This document shows, piece after piece, positions 54,574-64,000 of a stretch of 64,000 bases of DNA. Location of the stretch: NCBI GenBank assembly GCA_964036195.1, contig OZ038460.1, positions 6,575,504 to 6,639,503 of the forward strand, given 5' to 3'. Numbering within the stretch: position 1 is the first letter of the stretch; each line of letters opens with the position of its first letter. The position numbers and the translations under genes were made by a program. Below the pieces are notes generated by a model, which had not been told where the DNA came from, ran no database searches, and worked only from the letters and a program-made list of their open reading frames with translations. This stretch comes from Sphaerolaimus hirsutus (taxonomy: Eukaryota; Nematoda; Chromadorea; Monhysterida; Sphaerolaimidae).

Positions 54574-55081
54574 CTACAGACTACTAAGTGGACGTCCGAA
54601 AAATGTCGCTGAGAGCTTGATTTGGAAAGAATTCCCTCTGAGAAAACGTCTCTTAAAAATATTTTACGCTTACGCTTTTATTTACGCTTTCCCAGGTATT
54701 TTAAAAATACCTTACGCTTTAAGTATCCATACTGAAAATTTGGAAAGTGTTTTTACGCTTACGCTTATGCTTTCCAAAAATACTGGTATTTTAACAACTC
54801 TGCTATAGAGTCGTATACATGACGGTGCATTTTTCGACGTCTGTGTGCATTACATTACATACAACAATGTAGTACTGGGATTTATAAAAATCAGAGGCGA
54901 CTCTATACGACCCCGCTGACTAGGGATAGCGTGGGTCTGAAAAAATGCAACTTTTCGATAATTTGGGTGTCACCTGATTTGACAGCTGGGTACACTTACC
55001 ATCACAATGGAAACAGACGCCAACGCACACACACTCAGTGTCAGTACCGGGAACGTTTTTATGTATTGATTCCAATCTACC

Positions 55082-55542
55082 TACCGTATTTCCTCGAAAT
55101 ACCCCCCCTCGAAATACCCCCCCCCCTCGTTTGACCCCCCCCCCCTCTCGGGACCACTATGAAACAATCACCCCCCCCCCCCTCGAAATACCCCCCCCCA
55201 AATTGAGTGTAAAGGGAACGTACATGACAATCACTGTAGTTTGTGTTCTGTGTACTGAAGAACACACGTTAAAACAATGTCGGTGTCACGTTAGAACAGT
55301 GTACATACCATCTACATACTAATATAAGTCTACAGAACCTTATAAATGGCGGTTTTTGTTGCATTTTTCGACGTCTGCGTACGTTTCAGACGACAATTTC
55401 GTACTTGGTTTTCAAAAATTTTCTTGTGAAACAATAACCCCCCCCTCGAAATACCCCCCCCCTCGTTAAACCCCCCCCCCCCTCTCGGGACCACTATGAA
55501 ACAATCACCCCCCGGGGGGTATTTCGAGGAAATACGGTAAGT
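55082..55542. mobile_element. CCGTATT-family MITE
   Basis: TACCGTATTTCCTCGAAATA at the left, GTATTTCGAGGAAATACGGTA at the right. The C-blocks and GACCACTATGAAACAATCAC unit are the same as in 20650-21113, making these two the same subfamily. Confidence 0.88.
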
Positions 55543-55559
55543 TGAACGTGCGTACGCAC

Positions 55560-56105
55560 GCAATTACGAATTATTTTGCATATTCCAGTCAGATTATCTT
55601 ACATTGTCTTTGCGTGAACTTTTAGGGCATACGCACAAGCGTGACTTTTATTGAGTGACATTTATTTGTGTGTGTACTTGCGGCAGTTTGTGGTGCGTAC
55701 TGAATTACATGTTATAAATATGTAAGGATGTACATATGAACTTTGATGTAATGTATTAACTTTTCCATATTTTTCTATTTTTCCTTTTTATTTTCATATT
55801 TGGATGTCATGATTAAAGTATACTCGGTGGACATAACACTTAGTATGGAAACCTACCACAACACATCCGAATAATGAACCAAAAATGATACTGTTTTTTC
55901 ATCATAATATTAGTTTTTACTATGGAAAAATTGATTACCAAATTTATCAAAAGATTTTATTACCTCAAATTATGGTAGTATTCTGCGCATACTTTGCGGT
56001 CCACTGAGTATACACTCTACAAAATGCCACAAAGTAAAAAGGTACACAAATGTCACTCAATCATGCCTGTACATTAAAGTTCAGATACAGACAATGTAAG
56101 ATAAT
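55560..56105. repeat. Inverted-repeat segment with GTACTCGGTGGAC motif
   Basis: AGATTATCTTACATTGTCTT at 55590 and AGACAATGTAAGATAATC at 56087 are reverse complements, as are GTGACATTTATTTGTG and CACAAATGTCAC further in. The TATACTCGGTGGACATAAC / GGTCCACTGAGTATACAC pair inside (55822 and 56000) forms a second inverted pair. It looks like one foldback inserted in another. Confidence 0.55.
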
Positions 56106-56132
56106 CCTACCAGAAGCAGCTTTGATGCACGC

Positions 56133-56692
56133 TAGGGTGTCAACAAACACGTTTTGGCGGAAAACGGAAACGGAAATTTTTTTGCACATGCCGGAAAACG
56201 GAAACGGAAACGGAAAAATTTTTGCACTTGCCGGAAAACGGAAAACGGAAAAATGGAAGGCCGGAAAACGGAAACGGAAACGGAAAAATTTGCTGAAATT
56301 ATGCCGGAAACGGAAAAAATTTGCTGAAATTTTGCCGGAAACAGAAAAAAATTTGCAGAAATTTATCCTGAATTAAAAAATTTTGCAGAAATCTCACTAG
56401 AAATAGGAAAAATTCACTTCATTGAGAACCTGCATGCATTTTTATGAGTTTGGCTGACACAGAAAACAGAAAATTGAGCTGGAAAGTGGAAAAAAGTTGG
56501 AAAAACAGATGATTGAACCGGAAAACGGAAAAAGGCGGAAAAACTGAAAAAAAATTGCCGGAAAACGGAAAATGAGCCGGAAAAACGGAAACGGAAACGG
56601 AAAAAAAATTTAGCAGCCGGAAAACGGAAACGGAAACGGAAAAAAATTTGCCTGCGGAAAGCGGAAGCGGAAAACGGAAAGTTGACACCCTA
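56133..56692. mobile_element. hAT-type MITE, AAACGG family
   Basis: TAGGGTGTCAACAAACACG at the left and GGAAAGTTGACACCCTA at the right, perfect 8-bp duplication ATGCACGC at 56125-56132 and 56693-56700. Body is GGAAACGGAAACGG-type arrays with the same central segment as the copy in gag. Confidence 0.93.
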
Positions 56693-56700
56693 ATGCACGC

Positions 56701-56808
56701 TGCCGCTGACCTCTCTACTGTAACAGAATTTAAAGCGGAGCAAAAACTAATGCAAATACCAGGTCCTAAGTGGGCATGTGCGCTTGGGTCTCGCATTGGG
56801 ATGGTAAG
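56701..56808 (+). other. Possible orphan exon, not recognised
   Basis: The frame through the AAACGG insertion site reads on as AADLSTVTEF, KAEQKLMQIPGPKWACALGS and ends GM just before GTAAGT, a strong donor. There is no partner exon in view. It may be part of an older captured gene or chance. Confidence 0.25.
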
Positions 56809-56941
56809 TGGAATACGCCGATTTGACCTCAGAAATGAACTCTCCACAACTTCATGATTATTTTAAAAATTAAATGGCAACAATCAGTTGAGAAATAATG
56901 GCTGTGTTGTTGAGCTGCAGATTTAGCATGTTTCTGGCAAT

Positions 56942-57482
56942 GAAAGTTGTTTACTCAACTTACATTTACTCAAATTTACAATTTACATTTACATTTACTC
57001 AAAAAATATGCTTAAACGCATACTGTGTAAATACATTTATGTTTCATACCAAAAAAATACCAGTACTCACTTACTAGTACCGAAAAAGTATTTTAAGGGG
57101 TCAGAAAATGTCATTTTTCCAGACCGAAAGTGACAAAAATATAAAAAAAATTACTAAGAAATACTTATCACAAGAGAAAACACATTTTTGATGTGTTCCA
57201 GAGTGAACATCGAAAAAGATACTGATTTTTACATTATTTTTGTGAGAGTAAATATCCACTTTTATGTTTTCTGTGAATAAGAGACCCACTTTTATGTTTT
57301 CCCTGGAAAAAAACATACTCGTTTCTACATTTTCTCTGAAAAAAACTATTTTACACACATTTTAAACAGTGTAAAAGTAGTTTTAAAATTCTTTACGTTT
57401 TCTGTACTCACCTGTGAGTAAAAAATAAATACTTTACGTTTATGTTTACTTTCAAAAAAGTTCAGTACTTTAAACAACTCTG
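56942..57482. mobile_element. hAT-type MITE, ACGTTT family
   Basis: GAAAGTTGTTTACTC at the left (one base short of the usual CAGAGTTG) and AGTACTTTAAACAACTCTG at the right, perfect 8-bp duplication CTGGCAAT at 56934-56941 and 57483-57490. Confidence 0.85.
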
Positions 57483-58678
57483 CTGGCAATGCACAAAAAG
57501 TTTGAAAAATTACTGCAAAAAATAAGGTTAAAAACATGAATACTATCCAAATTCTGTGTTAAAAGCTTAAATTCAGGACTTTATTTAGAAAAATCGAAAA
57601 CTAACCAAACATTTTTTGAAAACTGCCCAAAAAAATTCAAAATTTGCTCGAAAAGATTCAAAAAGTTAAAAATTCGAAATTTGAAAATTAATTTGCAGAA
57701 AAATTCGAAAATTCAATTCAGAAAAAAACACTTAAAAATTTAAATACTTTTTTACTGAGGGTTTGCCATCGTTACCGAGTTGGTAATGGTATGCCATAAT
57801 TTTTGTTTGTGATACATACACTGTTTCATCCTGGACTGTTCCCTTCAGAAAATGTAGTCGACTCGACATCAGCATGAAGTCGTTGAGTATACACAATAAC
57901 ATTTTATATGTAGGTAAATAGTTGACCTGGTGCCAGTTCCACAAGTAGAGAAATGAAAGCGCAAACAGCAAAAGCGAAGTGAAATTGCAAATGTAAATTG
58001 GCAAATGCAAATTGGTAAAAGCGAAGAGTGAGCAGTCAAATGGGGGGATAGTGATGGAAAAGGCACCGGCAAAAAAGTGGCACTGCACCGCACCGGCATG
58101 GGTGCCATTCTGACAAAAATAGCACCGGCACCCTGGGGCACCGGCCGGCTGCCGATGCTAGCACCGAAAGGCACCGCACCAGGCTGAAAGTTCCGAAGAA
58201 TTGATCGGGTATTTTCTTAGAGGCCGCACCTTTGGAGGTGCATTTTTCCATGAATTCTTTATCGTTTTTGATGTTTGAGCTGTTACGCCGCGGTAATGGC
58301 ACCATTTATTTTAGGTAACTTATTCATTTCTTACTGTGGGTTTGAATATCTGGTTTCATACCCCCTCGCTTATGTTTCACACGCGCCGCGTAGTGTTGCA
58401 ACAATGCGTGTGATCTAAATAAGTGCCTGCGCACAAGTGCATTTTATATGATCTTCTGTGCGCTTTTTAGGCATTTCTGTGTGCCCCCTTTTCTTTCCAT
58501 CGCCAGCCGATTTTTCCCATCGGCTGGCAGTCAATGTTTACATGTTTTGACTCGTAAATTTTCCCTAAAACTTTTTTTCGTATAAGTATTTTTCGTAAGT
58601 ATTTTCGCCTCCAACTTATATTCTGTAAACCGATATCGCTAAATAAAGCGCCGGTTTGAGTCCCGTTGGCCTTGGCAC

Positions 58679-60129
58679 TAGTGATGGAAAAAGCGCCAGG
58701 CTTTCGGCGCCAAGCGCCAAAAGCGCCATGGCGCTTTTCTGACCCCGGCGCCAAGCGCCAATGGCGCCAGGCGCCAAAAGCGCCATGGCGCTTTTCTGAA
58801 CCTCAGCGCCAAGCGCCAATGGCGCCAGAGGGTAATGTCGCCAAGCGCCAATAGCGCCAGCGTCAAAAAATTTGTTCTACAATTTGATGGTAGAAAAATG
58901 AGTGCAGTACCGCTGAAGTCATAGTAGTCTATCATTCAAACAACCACTAAATCGGGGCAAAATTTCTCAAATAATCGCTCTGGAGAGATACATATCTGGT
59001 CGATTTGGGGGGGGGGGGGCTCAAGGGATAGTAGCCTAAAATTTAGCCTCAGGTAAAGGTTAGATAGATAGCTGAGTGACCCGGGAATAGATAGATAGCT
59101 GGAGCATTTGTTGGGTGGTAACCAGAGTTGTTAAAAGTACAGAACTATTGTCAAAGTATACATAAACGTAAAGTATTCATTTTTTACTCACCCCTTGAGT
59201 ACAGAAAACGTAAAGTAAAAAGTTTTTACTTTTACTCATGAGTAAACGTGAGTAAACGTACTTTTTCCCGCAGAAAACGTAAACGTGAGTACTTTTTCAG
59301 AAATGTCGCCAATATTTTCGAGAAATGTCGCTCAAAATCAGTAATTTTCAAAACTTTTTGCCTATTTTATGCAATTTTTGACTATATTTTTTTTGTTCTA
59401 TACCCATTTTCGACTAGTTTCCCATATTTCCTCCCTTTTGTCCCTTCTATGCATTTAAAAACCTATATAAAAGATGATCTAAAGTACATTTTCTGTACTC
59501 AAGTACTTTCAAAAAGTATACGTTAAAGCGAGTACCAGAACTTTTTTCGGAGGAAACGTAAACATATTTACTCTGTACTCAAGTATACGTATTTATCGAG
59601 TAAAAGTAAATACGTTTTAACAACTATGATGGTAACCCCCCTCAAACCACTGCCAGACTGAACCCCTGATTTAGACTGTAAGAAAGAATTGGGAGCAAAG
59701 CATAAAAGGGGATTTACCGCGATTTTAACACCTCTGCTTTTATTCGATGTAGGCATCTATTTATATAAAGTCTACCCTAATATTAATCAATATTTATCCA
59801 GTAGCCTCAAAATTGATCAACTGCAGTGTCGATTTCACTGTATTATAACAATTTTTTATTATTGTGGTCGGCGCTTTTTTGGCGCCATTCAAAATCCAGC
59901 GCCAGGCGCCAATAGCGCCACCAGAAAATGGCGCCAAAGGCGCCATGGCGCTTTCTCAGACCCCCGCGCCAAGCGCCAATGACGCCAGAGCGTTTTGGCT
60001 ATTTACACAGGTCCTGGCCGGGGACCGGGACCTGTGTAAATAGCCGAGCGTTTTAGCGCCAAGCGCCATGGTGCTTTTTGCTTTGGCGCTAGCGCCAGGC
60101 GCCAGCGCCATGGCGCTTTTCCATCACTA
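58679..60129. mobile_element. hAT-type element, GGCGCC family, with nested ACGTTT element
   Basis: TAGTGATGGAAAAAGCGCC at the left, GCGCTTTTCCATCACTA at the right, perfect 8-bp duplication CTTGGCAC at 58671-58678 and 60130-60137. AGCGCCAAAAGCGCCATGGC arrays lie at both ends; the element at 59123-59628 is inserted in its centre. A palindrome ACACAGGTCCTGGCCGGGG / CCGGGACCTGTGT lies at 60004-60042. Confidence 0.93.
59123..59628. mobile_element. hAT-type MITE, ACGTTT family, innermost of the second nest
   Basis: CAGAGTTGTTAAAAGTACAG at the left, TACGTTTTAACAACTATG at the right. Flanks GTGGTAAC (59115-59122) and ATGGTAAC (59629-59636) agree at 7 of 8. Confidence 0.85.
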
Positions 60130-60541
60130 CTTGGCACCCTTTAAAAAATCAACCAATGTAAATAAATATTTATGACCGCAATTAAGCGGCCATAACAGAG
60201 CATTCAAAATGATCACAATGATGTGGCGATCACTTTATGAAGCAATTAGAATAATTACAAATGATAGCTCCAATACACATACCAGTAGTAACTATTGTCT
60301 ACTGTCTGGGTTGGATATTGTACAGGAAATGTTATTACGGTATATTCTGTCATATACTGACAATAAATGTTGAACAAAATGGCAAAACAAACGTAATATT
60401 TGTGACTGAAGAAAACAAAATCATGTATTCAGAAGGGTGTGGCACATTTCAAAGTAAATTTGACGTAACGTTTTTTCTAAAAATGACTAAAAACAGTTAT
60501 AAAACTAAAAACAAAAACAATCTAGAATATTAATCTTATAA

Positions 60542-60802
60542 CTATTTATCATTTATTTTGACGGTCATGTAGATGGCTCGTTCCGTACACCAGTAGTCTA
60601 TTAATCCCCTTTCTATGAGCATGGCGAACGTCTGCACCGCAAGTGGATTTGTTGCCCATGAACATGGCAATGAGCACTGTGTCATTCCCACCTTATCACG
60701 CATTGAATCGAGATGTCGAGAAACGAATAGTATATGATGTAGGTTTCCTGCTACTCTTACGTGACTATTTGAACAAAGTCCATGAACAGTACATTTGAAC
60801 AA
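60542..60802 (-). pseudogene. Captured coding-like fragment inside a GCACCGG element
   Basis: An 86-codon minus-strand frame without transposon motifs includes LFVSRHLDSMRDKVG, then CSWATNPLAVQTFAMLIERG and LIDYWC. The last part vaguely resembles the end of the ligand-binding region of ionotropic receptors (a small residue, Pro, then a helix ending G-L-I-D-Y-W), but the similarity is short and from memory. No start or splice sites are evident. It could also be chance. Confidence 0.25.
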
Positions 60803-61371
60803 GTATGAATAAGTAGATGCTGTTGACGAAATTTTAAACCCTATTACGATCTTGGCTGGTGCCTTTCCCAGTGCCTTTTACTTTGGCCCTGGTGCTAGCA
60901 CCTTTGGCACCGGCTGACAAATGGCACCGCACCGCACCGGCAATGGTGCTATTCAGGAAAAAATGCCACCGGCACTGGCAGCGGCAGGGCACCCCCGAAA
61001 AATGGCATCGCACCGCACCAGCACCGGTGCTGGTGCCCTTCGGTGCCCAGCACCGCGGGCACCGGTGTGCCGGTGCCTTTCCATAACTAATGGCGGATTT
61101 GTTTTTTTAATCGACTTGCCATTTTAATTCGCTTTTGCCAATTTACTTGCCATTTCACTTCGCTTTGGCCGTTTGCGCTTTCACCTCTCCACTTGCCTCT
61201 CCACCTCGGAACTAGCCCAGAACAATAACCAACCAATAGCCACGAGGGATAGAATTAAACCAGGCGGGAACATGATAATAGCGGCCACACCGATCGCTAC
61301 AGCGACTGTTCTAAGCATGTCTGGGATGCACGTAAAGTGTATTTATGCACTCTAGTATGAAGTACCTACCT

Positions 61372-61798
61372 ACCGTATTTACTCGAATAATTCCCCCCAC
61401 TTGAATAATTCCCCCCTCGAAAAATTTCCCCCTGTTAGACGAGTGAGGAAAAAATAATTGCCCCACTCGAATAATCCCCCCTCCCCTATGACAGAAGTTA
61501 GATAAAGCACATTTGTTTAAAAAAACAACCGATGAAGTCAAACTAAGCAAAGCAACAGCGTGTGGTTTGATTCATCGAATGCAAATGCAGCGCACGGAAG
61601 TGCAAAGATGCAATTGAATGTGCATTACCAATAGAAGCAGGGCATAAATACGTGTGTATGTAGTGTGGTAGAAACATGCTAGAAAATTTTGATGAAATAA
61701 TAATCCCCCACTCGAATAATTCCCCCTCGAATGGTTCCCCCCTCAAAAAGGTCTGAAAAAAATAATTCCCCGCGGGGGTTATTCGAGTCTAAACGGTA
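61372..61798. mobile_element. CCGTATT-family MITE (CCGTATTTACTCGAATAA subtype)
   Basis: TACCGTATTTACTCGAATAA at the left and GGTTATTCGAGTCTAAACGGTA at the right, with TTCCCCC blocks in both arms. A degenerate fragment of the same subtype lies at 61870-61953 (TTATTTATTCAAGGATACGGTA). Confidence 0.82.
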
Positions 61799-62164
61799 TT
61801 CTAATTTACTGATTCACTTTCATTTTCACAGTGCATTTTCCATGCATTTTGTGTAAAATTCTAGGAAAAAAACGCCACCCTTGAATCACTCCCCAGTCTA
61901 AAAAGTCAGATGATCAAAACCTCCCGAGACTTATTTATTCAAGGATACGGTATGTCGATTAGCTTGTCACAATCTCCCATGCACTAAAAAATTACTAGCA
62001 CAGATTTTTTGGCTTTTATTCTAGTGTAAATGTGAAGTTTCATGTACAGTGTACAGTTCATGTAAATACTTCCAGTGCACAGCACTCTGCACTAGAAAAA
62101 TGCACATACAGCACTTTCAGTGCACAGGAAGTTGTCATGAGCCATGTTGATTTGTTGTGAACAA

Positions 62165-62510
62165 CTTCACCTCTGCTTTGGTCCATTGTTTCATGGCTGC
62201 GTTGGCTTGTGGTGTCATAGCTGCGTTGGCTTGTGGCTTCATAGCTGCGTTGGCTTGTGGTTTCATGGTTGTCTTGGCTCATGGTTTGATAGCTGATTTG
62301 GCTTGTGGTTTCATAGCTGCGTTGGCTTGTGGTTTCATAGCTGCGTTTGCTTGTGGTTTCATGGTTGTCTTGGCTCATGGTTTGATAGCTGATTTGGCTT
62401 GTGGTTTCATAGCTGATTTGGCTTGTGGTTTCATGGCCGCCTTGGCTTGTGGTTTCATAGCTGTCATGGCTCGTAGTTCCATGGCTGCCTTGACTCGTCA
62501 CTTTCAGCAA
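62165..62510. repeat. Minisatellite, unit about 24 bp
   Basis: About fourteen imperfect copies of a unit like TTGGCTTGTGGTTTCATAGC plus TGCG, in a higher-order pattern (the block with GTCTTGGCTCATGGTTTGAT appears twice). Because 24 is a multiple of 3, long frames are open on both strands; these are by-products of the repeat, not good gene candidates. Confidence 0.85.
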
Positions 62511-62590
62511 TGATAAAAGTACTAAACTTTTCCAATGTATACATGAACATAAAGTATTTTTACTCACTCTATTTTTTACCCTCTACTACA
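62511..62590. mobile_element. Left end fragment of an ACGTTT-family hAT
   Basis: GATAAAAGTACTAAACTTTT followed by CATAAAGTATTTTTACTCAC matches the left end of 59123-59628. A matching right-end fragment (AATATGTTTTAACAACTATA) is at about 63492-63511, but it lies within a different element, so the two need not belong together. Confidence 0.5.
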
Positions 62591-62937
62591 CAAAATTTCC
62601 CTGGTTCCATTTGCAACTTCCAGTTGCTAATTTTTGTTCAATTTCCGTTTCCTCTGTTCTAGCTAATTTTTAATATTCTGTTGTTTTTTTTGCCTCATTT
62701 TCGATTTTTTAGCAAAATTACTTTTCACCTTATTTTCCATTTTCCAGCTTAACATTCTGTTTTCTGTTTCAGGCAAACTGGCCAACACACATGCAGATCT
62801 TTCAATTATGTAATTTTTTTGTTCCCTGCGAAATTTCTACAATTTTTTTGTTTTACATTTCTGACCAAATTTTTTCCAATTCTGTTTCCTTTTTCTGGCA
62901 AGTGCAAACAGTTTTCTATTGACACCCTAGTTGTGCC
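62591..62937. mobile_element. Decayed AAACGG-family hAT relic, inverted
   Basis: The right end reads TTTTCTATTGACACCCTA, and the reverse strand shows scattered GGAAACAG, GGAAAATGG and CAGAAAACAG units. The left end is lost. It is more diverged than the other four copies. Confidence 0.55.
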
Positions 62938-63078
62938 ATATATGCCAAAGAATGGAAATCAACTTCTCTTGTAAGGAACAAGTAGTGGGTGTATTTTCAT
63001 GATTAAGACAGGGGCACTTATCGAAGATCATCAGCTACAACCAGAGATTTATCCAGTATTTTTGAATGGGAATGGGAA

Positions 63079-63965
63079 TAGCATTGAAAAAATCTCTGGG
63101 AGATTTATATTTAAAAAATCTCAGAAAATATAAGATTTTCTGAGATTTTTATTTTTTCCATGATTTTCCAGAGAGATTTAATTATATTTTCTCCTGATTG
63201 AGAAAATCTCTCAAGAAAATCTCTCTATAGTTGTCCATTTTCACCTTCAAATTCACTAGTTGATGTCCTTTTTTGCATATTTTCAGCTATTTTTAACTAT
63301 ATATATTCTAATAAACCCATTTTTGGCTTTTTTTGCACCTATTTTAAGTTTATTTTCTTTTTTTTTCTGTTCTATAACATGAAAGAGCCTATAAAAAGTC
63401 TACCTATCTAAAATACATTCGCTGTACTCAAGTACTTTCAAAAAGAATACATAAAATAGTACTGGTACTTTTTCAGAGGATTACTCAATGTAAATATGTT
63501 TTAACAACTATACAGTTGACTGCATGCTTTGTAAATACAGTTACCAAAATTTGGTGAAAAAAGTGATCTGATAAATGCTGTTCCAACTTCCAATCTTCAC
63601 ACGTAAAAGTAATGTATTCTATTGAGGAAAAATGTACCTAGGTAATTTATATTTTTGTTGATTATTTAGATACTAGGTGGTAGTATGTGGTAGTAAAAAC
63701 TGAAACAACACATAAGGTGCTTAATATCTACTCAAACAAACGCCTCTGGCTCAAACACCTTGAGATATTTACCTATCGATTAAATCATAGGTAATTTAAG
63801 TTGGGAGATTTCCTGAGATTTTTTGAACGGCAAGAGCTTTTTTCAGAGATTTAATTATATTTTCGAAAATGACCCAAGAGATTTAATTATATTTTTTTCT
63901 TGAGAGATTTTCTGAGATAATATTTAATTATATTTTCTCAAAATCGGACATTTTTTTCAATGCTA
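63079..63965. mobile_element. hAT-type MITE, AGAGATTT family
   Basis: TAGCATTGAAAAAATCTCTG at the left and ATTTTTTTCAATGCTA at the right, perfect 8-bp duplication AATGGGAA at 63071-63078 and 63966-63973. Both sides carry AGAGATTTAATTATATTTTC units. The centre contains a right-end fragment of an ACGTTT-family element and unique sequence. Confidence 0.9.
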
Positions 63966-64000
63966 AATGGGAATTTGTTTACACAGGCTGGTGAATGGTG

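Larger units (their letters stand above)
43418..54802. mobile_element. ACGCTT-family hAT element split by a Gypsy retrotransposon
   Basis: CAGAGTTGCGAAAGTG at 43418 and ATTTTAACAACTCTG ending at 54802, with perfect 8-bp duplication CTATAGAG at 43410-43417 and 54803-54810. Left part 43418-43635 and right parts 52464-52847 and 54582-54802 read continuously like the copies at 6180 and 53760 once the insertions are removed. It therefore held, in order, a Gypsy element, a GGCGCC element and another copy of its own family. Confidence 0.9.
43226..57774. mobile_element. Outermost hAT element of the large nest, TTCGAAAA family
   Basis: The left end TAACGATGGCAAAAAAGATC and the right end GAGGGTTTGCCATCGTTA match the complete copy at 34193-35318 in sequence and orientation. 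The 8-mer CCGAGTTG lies at 42793-42800 and again at 57775-57782. With the TTAA foldback removed one extra T remains at the left junction. The original element was probably about 1 kb; the rest is later insertions: hAT 43418-54802 with its contents, a CCGTATT MITE, an AAACGG MITE and an ACGTTT MITE. Confidence 0.8.
58049..61089. mobile_element. hAT-like element, GCACCGG family
   Basis: TAGTGATGGAAAAGGCACCG at the left and GCCGGTGCCTTTCCATAACTA at the right, with arrays of GCACCGGCA and GCACCGCACC next to each end. The end resembles that of the GGCGCC family, but the internal unit differs. The flanks TGGGGGGA and ATGGCGGA match only if one G of the upstream run was added, so the duplication is uncertain. 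It contains about 1.3 kb of unique sequence besides a GGCGCC element. Confidence 0.72.
57931..61216. mobile_element. GTGCCAGTTCC foldback, outer shell of the second nest
   Basis: GTGCCAGTTCCACAAGTAG at the left and CTCCACCTCGGAACTAGCC at the right, with AAAGCGAAGTGAAATTGC versus CATTTCACTTCGCTTTGGCC arms. It is the same family as 19018-19216. All other parts of this interval are later insertions. Confidence 0.65.

Overview
The window looks like nuclear DNA of a nematode, or a very close relative, with a repeat-rich genome. The best evidence is a minus-strand gene at 26749-28893. It encodes a cuticle collagen with the nematode N-terminal membrane-anchor domain, short Gly-X-Y blocks between cysteine clusters, and the C-terminal signature CDHCPPPRT. 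All genes have GT-AG introns. I see no prokaryotic operon, RBS or CRISPR. Exon coordinates were chained by hand from reading frame, splice sites and phase. No alignment was run.

Host genes. (1) 3345-13365 (+): a 15-exon secreted protein with von Willebrand factor C modules and a VWD domain, matching crossveinless-2/BMPER. (2) 19675-21691 (+): a 3-exon, 183-residue single-pass membrane protein with a Gln/Pro/His-rich tail, not recognised. (3) 23322-25097 (+): a 4-exon secretory-pathway cyclophilin of 191 residues. (4) 26749-28893 (-): the 6-exon cuticle collagen of 319 residues. They do not form an obvious pathway. The collagen is a cuticle structural protein and the cyclophilin could help fold secreted proteins, possibly collagen; that link is inference.

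Repeats. From 29.8 kb to the end I found no convincing host gene; the DNA is mostly transposable elements. I could pair ends, often with 8-bp target duplications, for about ten families of non-autonomous hAT-type elements. Each family is filled with its own short subterminal repeat (ACGCTT, AAACGG, GATCCC, GGCGCC, GCACCGG, TTCGAAAA, TAAAAT, AGAGATTT and similar). A TA-flanked family with ends CCGTATTNCCTCGAA and runs of C or G occurs about 16 times, including inside introns of the genes. There are also a mariner-like foldback, a TTAA-flanked foldback and several other foldbacks.

The centre of the right half is a stack about 15 kb deep (42793-57782). A hAT element (TSD CCGAGTTG) contains another hAT (TSD CTATAGAG). 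That one contains a decayed Ty3/Gypsy LTR retrotransposon (43636-52463, TSD ACTG), whose gag carries a further hAT insertion (TSD CCTACAAC). A second four-level nest lies at 57931-61216. The Gypsy element has an apparent extra 3' gene with several phase-0 introns, which is the most unusual coding observation here.
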